DNA of 5,126 bases. It comes from an uncultured Eisenbergiella sp. (GTDB lineage: Bacteria; Bacillota; Clostridia; Lachnospirales; Lachnospiraceae). Made by a program: the position numbers and the translations under genes. Shown here in pieces: positions 1 through 5,126 of the stretch. Each line of letters opens with the position of its first letter. Within the stretch, counting starts at the first letter, position 1. The stretch is taken from contig CARDPF010000232.1 of the NCBI GenBank assembly GCA_948960675.1, positions 1-5,126 on the forward strand, written 5' to 3'. Under the pieces are notes generated by a model, which was not told where the DNA came from, did not search any database, and worked only from the letters and a program-made list of their open reading frames with translations.

Positions 1-1332
1 TGCGGGCGGACGCAAAATGCCGAAAACTGGGAAAAAGAATATGTGAAGGTTTTGGGCGATGCCGTGCACCGTTTAAAGGGAAGCGAGCGCTTTGGCATGC
101 GCAGGCTGGTGGGGAAAAGACTCGGAAATCCGTATTTTAAGCGGCAGCCTTTGAGAACCAGGACTGCACTTTTTCTGGCGTTTTATTGTCCCGCCCTCTA
201 TGAGGCTGCCAAAAGGGGCATGCGTGGTTTGGGCAAGGGGCTGGAAGGGGCGTTTGCAGGAAAGTTTGCGCAAAAGAGCCGGTGCTGCGGCTGTATGGCG
301 TGCGCTGCGGCCTGCCGTTACGGGGCGATTACGGCAAAAACCGATGGGGAAGGATTTGTTTATCCCAAAATAGACAAAAAGAAGTGTACCGGGTGCGGCC
401 GCTGCAGGGAAGTTTGTCCCGTCAGGCATCCGGGAACCGGGGAAGGGGAAAACCTTTACCTGGGGGCACAGGCCAGGGAAGAGGCGGTCCGGTTTGCCAG
501 TTCCTCCGGGGGAGTGTTTCCCGTTTTGGCAAATTACATGCTGGCGCAGGGCGGCGTTGTATTTGGGGCGGCCATGGAAAAAGACGGTACGATACGGCAC
601 CGGGAGGCGCAAACGCCTGAGGAGCTTGCACCGTTGTGCAAAACCAAATATGTACAGAGCGATTTGTCCGGCTGCTACCAGCGGATACAGCACTATTTGG
701 GGGAGGGGAAAGGGGTTCTGTTTACGGGAACACCGTGCCAGTGCCGGGCCGTGAGCCTGTATATAGGGGAGGATTCCCGGCTTTTGCTGGCGGATCTGGT
801 CTGCTATGGGACGCCTTCCCCGGGTATTTGGAAAAAGTACCGGGGGGAACTGGAAAAGGCGCATAAGGGAAAGCTGACAGGGTTTTGGTTCCGGGACAAG
901 CAAAACCGGGATAACGGGCAAACGGTTTCCATGCGGATTGGCGGTAAACGACTGCAAACCCCCATGGGAAAAAATTTATTCTGCAGGCTGTATTTTAAGA
1001 ATTTGATCCTGCGTCCGTCCTGCCATGACTGTGCGTTTTGCACGGTGAACCGAAAAAGCGATATCACCCTGGGGGATTTTTGGGGGATTGAGCGGGTACG
1101 GCCCAAAATGCAGGATGGAATGGGGACATCCATGGTGATTTTGCACAGCCAAAAAGCGGTTTTGGCCTGGGAGGCGGTAAAGGAATCCTTCCGGCATTTT
1201 TCCTGTCAAAGGGAGGAGATTTTACAGCCCAGGCTGCAGGGGCCGACGCCCCGGTCGAAAAGCAGAATGCGTTTTATGTTCCTTAGCCGGTTCCTTCCGC
1301 TGGAAGTGGCCGAAAAAATGTCAAAAGGGTAG
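1..1332 (+). CDS. Ferredoxin-FrhB-like redox protein with GT2-like N-terminal extension (5' partial)
   Basis: The frame is open from the first base, so the gene starts outside the window; a GTG at 43 and ATGs at 97 and 220 are in frame, but none has a well-spaced ribosome site. Numbering residues from GTG 43, two CxxCxxCxxxC motifs (C81/C84/C87/C91 and C115/C118/C121/C125, the latter followed by Pro) form a bacterial-type 2[4Fe-4S] ferredoxin domain. Then comes a coenzyme F420 hydrogenase/dehydrogenase beta-subunit region: ASSSGGVF (152-159), TGTPCQC (228-234), LVCYGTPSP (252-260), CHDCAFC (327-333) and DITLGDFWG (340-348). The family transfers electrons between Fe-S clusters and a flavin; homologues in capsule clusters have no settled substrate, and F420 is not expected in Clostridia. 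Residues before about 78, including NPYFKRQPLRTRTALFLAFY (29-48), fall outside this family and resemble a family 2 glycosyltransferase C-terminus, suggesting a fusion. It is probably cytoplasmic and cotranscribed with the pyruvyl transferase gene 8 bases downstream. The redox domain call is firm; the fusion and substrate are inference. Confidence 0.88.
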   Translation, partial: CGRTQNAENWEKEYVKVLGDAVHRLKGSERFGMRRLVGKRLGNPYFKRQPLRTRTALFLAFYCPALYEAAKRGMRGLGKGLEGAFAGKFAQKSRCCGCMACAAACRYGAITAKTDGEGFVYPKIDKKKCTGCGRCREVCPVRHPGTGEGENLYLGAQAREEAVRFASSSGGVFPVLANYMLAQGGVVFGAAMEKDGTIRHREAQTPEELAPLCKTKYVQSDLSGCYQRIQHYLGEGKGVLFTGTPCQCRAVSLYIGEDSRLLLADLVCYGTPSPGIWKKYRGELEKAHKGKLTGFWFRDKQNRDNGQTVSMRIGGKRLQTPMGKNLFCRLYFKNLILRPSCHDCAFCTVNRKSDITLGDFWGIERVRPKMQDGMGTSMVILHSQKAVLAWEAVKESFRHFSCQREEILQPRLQGPTPRSKSRMRFMFLSRFLPLEVAEKMSKG

Positions 1333-1343
1333 GGATTATCGTG
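1331..1343 (+). promoter_or_regulatory. Ribosome binding site and GTG start overlapping the upstream stop
   Basis: AGGG at 1331-1334 lies 6 bases before the GTG at 1341 and overlaps the TAG stop (1330-1332) of the preceding gene. This supports GTG as the start, because the protein then begins directly with the family-typical strand MIGILTFH. It also suggests translational coupling of the two genes. Confidence 0.6.
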
Positions 1344-2459
1344 ATTGGGATTTTAACCTTCCATTGGGCGGACGACTGCGGAGCCATGCTCCAATGCTAT
1401 GCCCTGAAAAGCTATTTGAACCAATTCGAGGAAACGGTTGTAATACCTTATGTGCCAAAGCCCCTGCGCTCCCGGTACCGTCTCTTTTTATGTGACAGGG
1501 ACGTAGGCTTTCTGCGTCGGATATACAGGACTGCCAAAAAATTTCTGCATAAAAGCTTTTACTGCAGTTTGCAGACCAGAATCAAAATGAGGCGGTTTCG
1601 GAGACGGTATCTGACAAAGGCATGCAGCGTGCTGCATGCCCCGCAGGAAATTGCGTCGTATGGAAACGGGATCGGCACATATGTGGCAGGGAGTGATCAG
1701 ATATGGAATCCGGATATCACGGAAGGGTTTCAGGAAGGCTATTTTTGTGCCTTCCGTAAATGGACGGATAGAAGGGTGCGCTGCGTTGCCTATGCCGCCA
1801 GCATCGGGACGGACCGGCTTGCCAGGGGACAGGATAAAACCTTTACAAAGCTGCTGGCTAACTTTGACGCTGTTTCCCTGCGGGAGCCTTCCGCAAAGCC
1901 CTATGTCCAAACATGCTTTGGCAAAAATATTTCCCTGGTGTTGGATCCGGTATTTCTACTGGAAAGAGAGCAGTGGGAAGCATTAGCAAAGGGGCGGAAA
2001 AAAGGCGGGAAAAAGTATGCCCTCGTCTATTACAATGAATATAATGCCGGAATGGAAAAATTCCTGCAGTGCCTGGAGCGGGAGACGGGGTGTGAGATTT
2101 GGTCGATGCATGCGGGAAAAGGGCGTCATGCCTGGACGCCGGATACAAAGTATGTTTGTTGGAAAGAACCGGCCCGGTTTTTGGGCTTGCTTTGGCAGGC
2201 GGAATATGTGGTGACAAATTCCTTTCATGCAACGGCGTTTTCCGTCATTTTTCAAAAGCAGTTTGCGGTGTTTGCCCACAGTACCACAAATACCCGGATT
2301 GCGGATCTTTTGCGTGCGCTTCATTTGGAGGATAGGATGCTGCGGGATGGGGACGGCGCAGCGAAAATGGGGCAAAGGATTAACTGGGATATAGTGGAAA
2401 GGGCGCTGCAAAGAAAGATTGCGGATTCCCAAAAATATATTGCAGAAGAAATCTTGTAA
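1341..2459 (+). CDS. Polysaccharide pyruvyl transferase family protein
   Basis: This 372-residue protein has the length and landmarks of the polysaccharide pyruvyl transferase family (CsaB/WcaK type), a GT-B-like fold that transfers pyruvate from phosphoenolpyruvate to a sugar of a surface glycan. Seen motifs: N-terminal MIGILTFHWADDCGAMLQ (1-18), GSDQIWNP (117-124), YAASIG (151-156), SLREPSAK (179-186), LDPVFLL (201-207) and the C-terminal NSFHATAFS (293-301). Many members read NYGAVLQAYAL and SFHGT at the first and last of these sites; here there are Asp/Cys and Ala changes, but the His is kept. There is no signal peptide or membrane segment, so it should act in the cytoplasm. It follows the FrhB-like gene by 8 bases, a pairing common in capsule clusters of anaerobes. 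The family assignment is secure. The actual acceptor, and whether pyruvate is really the group transferred, cannot be told from sequence, since many distant members are untested. Confidence 0.92.
   Translation: MIGILTFHWADDCGAMLQCYALKSYLNQFEETVVIPYVPKPLRSRYRLFLCDRDVGFLRRIYRTAKKFLHKSFYCSLQTRIKMRRFRRRYLTKACSVLHAPQEIASYGNGIGTYVAGSDQIWNPDITEGFQEGYFCAFRKWTDRRVRCVAYAASIGTDRLARGQDKTFTKLLANFDAVSLREPSAKPYVQTCFGKNISLVLDPVFLLEREQWEALAKGRKKGGKKYALVYYNEYNAGMEKFLQCLERETGCEIWSMHAGKGRHAWTPDTKYVCWKEPARFLGLLWQAEYVVTNSFHATAFSVIFQKQFAVFAHSTTNTRIADLLRALHLEDRMLRDGDGAAKMGQRINWDIVERALQRKIADSQKYIAEEIL
1619..1640. repeat. Perfect inverted repeat, 10-bp arms, inside the pyruvyl transferase gene
   Basis: The arms GGCATGCAGC (1619-1628) and GCTGCATGCC (1631-1640) are exact reverse complements separated by GT. 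As RNA this can form a 9-bp stem with a 4-base loop. It spans codons 93-100 of the pyruvyl transferase family gene. No T-run follows, so it is not an intrinsic terminator. It may be a chance product of codon choice or a small protein-binding or pausing element. Confidence 0.75.
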
Positions 2460-2500
2460 CGATTGGCTTTCATGCGTGGTGGCATGGGAATTTACTGTGC

Positions 2501-2515
2501 AGGAGATGAAGCATG
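2501..2515 (+). promoter_or_regulatory. Ribosome binding site for the ABC transporter gene
   Basis: AGGAGATG at 2501-2508 contains a strong Shine-Dalgarno core (AGGAG) 7 bases before the ATG at 2513. It fixes this ATG as the start. The 53-base gap before the gene (2460-2512) holds no convincing -35/-10 pair and no terminator, so the gene is probably read from the same transcript as its two upstream neighbours. Confidence 0.7.
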
Positions 2516-4213
2516 TTTAAAATATTTTTCCGGTTAAATGCCTTTTTGGATAAGAAGAAACAAAAAACCATTTGGCTGCTTGCCTTTTTGTACTTTCTAA
2601 GCCCGCTCATTGATTTGCTGGGCGTTTCCCTGACGTTACCGGTTTTAAACGGTGCGATCCGTCCGCCGGTTTCCGCCCGGGCGGTATTAAGGATTGCTTT
2701 TTTGGGTGTGCTGTTTTTGGGAAAAGGGCTGTTTGATCTCACGATAAACAAAATTTCAAACAATTGCATGCGTGATAATGCTTGCGAATGGTCTGTCAAA
2801 ATATATGAATTATACGCCCGGGAAAGCCTTTTGTATCATAATCAGAGAACCGTCATGCAGACCATTGCGGGCGTAAAAAACGATCCTGAAATATGTGCGG
2901 CAATGATGCAGACGTACCTTCGTTTTGTCACCCATACCCTGGTGTTGGCCGGATATTTTCTGGTGATCATATACCTATCCGGCTGGGAAGGGGTGGTATG
3001 CTGTATCTTGCTCACGACGGTATTGTGTGCCGTGACGCTGTATAACCGGAGCCGTATCGAAAAATACGGAAGACAAAAAAGGAAGACGGAAATAAAGCTG
3101 AACGCACAGATTGCGGCGGCGTACGGTTCTTACAAGGAAATGAAAATAGATTCCCGTTCCCAAAATATGCTGCACCGGTTTCAACAGACGGGGACACAAT
3201 ACGCGCAGATTCAAAAAGAATACGCAGTCACCGTTACCATCGTCAGGATCCTTTTGCAGAATGTCATCCTGTCGGCATTGTTTTTTTTGCTGGCGGTACT
3301 TCTTTTGGCTGATATCCCCATAGCCGGATTTTTGGCAGAAATTGTCTTTTTCATTGTATTTTTGTTCCGCATGGTGGCGGAAGCGAATGTGGTTTCTTCC
3401 GCTTGGAACAGTTTGTATTCCGGCAGAAGGTTTTATGAAGTGTTTCAGGAAAACATGGAACGCTATCAGAAAGTGAAGCTGGAAGAGGAAAAAAAGGAAG
3501 CGCTGCGGCAAAAGCAGATTACCGTGTCCCGCGGAGTCAGGGTTTTGGATTTGACCTTTGCCTACCAGGAGGGCAAAAATATCCTGGAGCATGCGGAAAT
3601 GGAAATCTTCCCGGGTAAATCCACGGCAATCATCGGTAAATCCGGTGTGGGAAAAACCACTTTTCTGGACCTGCTTTTGGGCCTGTTGTCCCCACAGGCA
3701 GGACATATCTGGTATGACGATTTTGATGTTGTGGAAGGAAGGGATGCCCAGGGCCTTTGCAGGGCAAAACTAGGGGACGTCATCAGTTATATTCCCCAGA
3801 CGGTTTATATGAATGGGGAATCCATCCGGAACAATGTGGCCTATATGACGGAAGAGGGAAAAGAAGATGAGGACAGGATTATGGAATGCCTCAAATGTGC
3901 CCAGATCTGGGAGGACGTCAAGCGGATGCCCCAGGGAATGGATACGCTGATCGGGGATAACGGCACCACCATATCAAACGGGCAGCGGCAGCGTATCGCG
4001 CTTGCCCGGGCGCTATATAAGAATTTTGACATGCTGATTATGGACGAAGCCACGGCGGCGTTGGACATGGATACGGAAAGTGCCATTTTGGATTCCATCC
4101 GGCAGATGAAGGCAGGAAAAACCTTGCTTTTGGTCACACACCACATGAACCTTGCAAATGCGTGTGACCATATTTACAAAATGGAAAACAAAAAGTTCGT
4201 AAAGGTGCGGTAA
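2513..4213 (+). CDS. ABC exporter, MsbA/PglK-like lipid-linked oligosaccharide flippase candidate
   Basis: This 566-residue half-transporter has an N-terminal membrane domain and a C-terminal ATPase, so it should work as a homodimer in the cytoplasmic membrane. Six hydrophobic segments lie near residues 19-43, 59-77, 140-158, 159-177, 246-268 and 270-288. In the ATPase I see an A-loop Tyr351, Walker A GKSGVGKTT (375-383), Q-loop Gln429, signature ISNGQRQRIALARAL (487-501), Walker B MLIMDEA (507-513) with catalytic Glu512, D-loop ALD (516-518) and switch His543. All catalytic residues are present; the signature is ISNGQ rather than the usual LSGGQ. Length and the N-terminal pattern (soluble stretch, then LLGVSLTLPVL at 35-45) recall Campylobacter PglK, which flips lipid-linked oligosaccharides. 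With glycan-modifying genes on both sides, export of a lipid-linked repeat unit is the best guess; lipid, peptide or drug export by the same fold is not excluded. The ABC exporter call is firm, the substrate is inferred. Confidence 0.93.
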   Translation: MFKIFFRLNAFLDKKKQKTIWLLAFLYFLSPLIDLLGVSLTLPVLNGAIRPPVSARAVLRIAFLGVLFLGKGLFDLTINKISNNCMRDNACEWSVKIYELYARESLLYHNQRTVMQTIAGVKNDPEICAAMMQTYLRFVTHTLVLAGYFLVIIYLSGWEGVVCCILLTTVLCAVTLYNRSRIEKYGRQKRKTEIKLNAQIAAAYGSYKEMKIDSRSQNMLHRFQQTGTQYAQIQKEYAVTVTIVRILLQNVILSALFFLLAVLLLADIPIAGFLAEIVFFIVFLFRMVAEANVVSSAWNSLYSGRRFYEVFQENMERYQKVKLEEEKKEALRQKQITVSRGVRVLDLTFAYQEGKNILEHAEMEIFPGKSTAIIGKSGVGKTTFLDLLLGLLSPQAGHIWYDDFDVVEGRDAQGLCRAKLGDVISYIPQTVYMNGESIRNNVAYMTEEGKEDEDRIMECLKCAQIWEDVKRMPQGMDTLIGDNGTTISNGQRQRIALARALYKNFDMLIMDEATAALDMDTESAILDSIRQMKAGKTLLLVTHHMNLANACDHIYKMENKKFVKVR

Positions 4214-5014
4214 TCACATCCCTTCCCTAGACTTTAAGACGATCTTTTGGATATTTCCGATTTTGGAAGCTTCCTCCGAAAAGGAAGACCAGTAGGAGCC
4301 ATAGATGATTTTCGTTTTGGAAAGACAAAGCATATCGACGGCAGCGGACAGCTGGCCGTCTTTTTGTCCGCGCTCCCATGACTTATTTTGATAATAGAGG
4401 CAGCGGTCCGGATATTTTTGCAGGATTTGCCCTAATACCGCCCTGTCGTCCGTGCTGATGTAAAAGAAGGTATCCGGGCAGTCTTTTGCAATGTTCTCCA
4501 TGGTGTCAAAAAAGAGGGGAAGGGGACTGTTTTGGATCGCTTCCCGGTTATCGTCCTGCCGGATATGGATGCCGACGCAGGATCTGTTGCCCAGTACCCG
4601 GTTTGCCTGTTTTGTAATTTGCGGACAAAAAACAAACTCCACCGGATCCTGGCTGTGGAAAAATTCCTCGCAGGAATTTATGAGAACCCTGCGGCAGTGG
4701 GGAAGTTTAGCCATCCAGGCAGGATCCTGACAGGGGGGATCATAGAGCGCAATGTCATATAGCAGGCTGCCTGCCTTTCTGGAAAACAGAAGCTTATGGA
4801 AAAAGGGATGCTTTTTTGTCCTGATGTTCCGTACGGTAAGGCCGTATTGGGCGCCCCGGATTTCCGAAAAAATATCCGTAAAATCGCAGGGGCACACGGA
4901 ATTGTTCATCCAGACAATTTTTATGCCGGTTTTTTGTTTGTTGGCCAGCCTGACGGCGGCGCGTATGCTCCTGATTCTGTTTCCCAAGCCGTTGCGGGGG
5001 ATAATGGTAATCAT
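4214..5014 (-). CDS. Fucosyltransferase-fold glycosyltransferase (NodZ/FUT8/O-FucT-like)
   Basis: This 266-residue protein opens with MITIIPRNGLGNRIRSI, matching the Gly-Leu-Gly-Asn-Arg loop at the N-terminus of GDP-fucose-dependent GT-B enzymes. Midway VGIHIRQDDN (147-156) gives the HxRxxD motif (H150, R152, D155) that binds the nucleotide diphosphate in alpha-1,6- and alpha-1,2-fucosyltransferases. Near the end are STDD (187-190) and DMLCLSKTKIIYGSYWSSFS (227-246), matching the family's C-terminal nucleotide-binding motif. It probably transfers fucose or a related sugar from a GDP-sugar to a surface glycan in the cytoplasm. There is no signal peptide or membrane segment. It is shorter than most characterised members, but no obvious truncation is visible. 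The start is fixed by a strong ribosome site and the family-typical N-terminus. It lies opposite the ABC gene, sharing a boundary with no spacer, and follows another leftward gene by 31 bases. The fold is likely; donor, linkage and acceptor are unknown. Confidence 0.78.
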   Translation of the reverse strand: MITIIPRNGLGNRIRSIRAAVRLANKQKTGIKIVWMNNSVCPCDFTDIFSEIRGAQYGLTVRNIRTKKHPFFHKLLFSRKAGSLLYDIALYDPPCQDPAWMAKLPHCRRVLINSCEEFFHSQDPVEFVFCPQITKQANRVLGNRSCVGIHIRQDDNREAIQNSPLPLFFDTMENIAKDCPDTFFYISTDDRAVLGQILQKYPDRCLYYQNKSWERGQKDGQLSAAVDMLCLSKTKIIYGSYWSSFSEEASKIGNIQKIVLKSREGM

Positions 5015-5028
5015 GGTTTTTTCCTCCT
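5012..5028 (-). promoter_or_regulatory. Ribosome binding site for the fucosyltransferase-like gene
   Basis: On the minus strand a full AGGAGG (plus-strand CCTCCT at 5023-5028) sits 8 bases upstream of the ATG at 5014-5012. This is the best ribosome site in the window and settles the start. The same frame extends further upstream without another ATG. Confidence 0.8.
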
Positions 5029-5045
5029 GGTTAATCGGTGTTTTG

Positions 5046-5126
5046 TCACGGCCGCTTCCTAACCTTACCCCAAAGCAGTTTTTTCTCTTCCCTATTCAAA
5101 AACACCCCAATATTGATGGTATAAGA
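5046..5126 (-). CDS. C-terminal end of an unidentified leftward gene (partial)
   Basis: Reading leftward from the window edge, one minus-strand frame stays open for 26 codons and ends at TGA (5048-5046). The C-terminus reads NIGVFLNREEKKLLWGKV and ends RKRP. The other two minus-strand frames hit stops earlier. A basic, charged tail and a 31-base gap to the next gene with its own strong ribosome site fit an upstream cistron of the same operon. I cannot assign a family from so short a piece. No terminator separates it from the fucosyltransferase-like gene. It could also be a chance open stretch, since 26 codons is short. Confidence 0.5.
   Translation of the reverse strand, partial: SYTINIGVFLNREEKKLLWGKVRKRP

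Noticed and set aside
73..957. Long open frame on the minus strand opposite the FrhB-like gene
   Set aside because: Its translation is rich in Pro, Arg and scattered Cys with no recognisable domain. It lies entirely antisense to a gene with clear conserved motifs, and its length is explained by the codon bias of that gene.
1983..2432. Minus-strand open frame opposite the pyruvyl transferase gene
   Set aside because: Composition is typical of an antisense shadow, there is no conserved motif, and the plus-strand frame is well supported.
2460..2512. Possible promoter and small hairpin (CATGC/GCATG at 2471-2486) before the ABC gene
   Set aside because: TTGGCT has no properly spaced -10 partner and the stem is only 5 bp with no T-run, so neither a promoter nor a terminator is supported.
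3613..3646. Repeated 9-mer GGTAAATCC
   Set aside because: Both copies encode Gly-Lys-Ser around the Walker A motif of the ABC protein; two short copies set by the protein sequence are not a meaningful repeat.
4720..4729. Palindrome CAGGATCCTG
   Set aside because: A single 10-base palindrome in a coding region is expected by chance, and no further copies of the full 10-mer were noticed nearby.
4796..5062. Plus-strand open frame opposite the fucosyltransferase-like gene start
   Set aside because: It is antisense to the conserved N-terminus and ribosome site of the minus-strand gene and shows no recognisable domain.

Overview
The window looks like part of a surface-polysaccharide (capsule/exopolysaccharide) gene cluster from a Gram-positive anaerobe, most plausibly a gut Lachnospiraceae/Clostridia member. 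The reasons are the moderate GC content, the strong AGGAGG-type ribosome binding sites, and the gene set: an Fe-S/FrhB-type protein next to a polysaccharide pyruvyl transferase, an oligosaccharide-flippase-like ABC exporter and a fucosyltransferase-like enzyme. The taxon is an inference; there is no rRNA or marker gene here.

Layout. Three genes run rightward. (1) A frame open from base 1 to 1332 encodes a 2x[4Fe-4S] ferredoxin domain followed by a coenzyme F420 hydrogenase/dehydrogenase beta-subunit-like domain. Its first ~80 visible residues are not part of that family and resemble the tail of a family 2 glycosyltransferase, so this is probably a fusion cut by the window edge. (2) A polysaccharide pyruvyl transferase family protein (1341-2459, GTG start) follows after 8 bases. 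(3) After 53 bases comes a complete half-size ABC exporter (2513-4213) of the MsbA/PglK type. Two genes run leftward: a compact fucosyltransferase-fold glycosyltransferase (4214-5014), and right of it the last 26 codons of an unidentified gene (5046-5126). The two gene sets converge with no gap: the ABC stop codon ends at 4213 and the glycosyltransferase stop codon begins at 4214.

How they may work together (inference). The glycosyltransferases assemble a lipid-linked repeat unit on the cytoplasmic face. The FrhB-like redox protein and the pyruvyl transferase family protein modify a sugar, and the ABC protein flips the lipid-linked product outward. The chemistry of the FrhB/pyruvyl-transferase pair is the least understood part and, with the apparent fusion, the most interesting. 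No RNA genes, insertion sequences, CRISPR arrays or clear terminators were seen. There is no gene-free stretch longer than about 55 bases.
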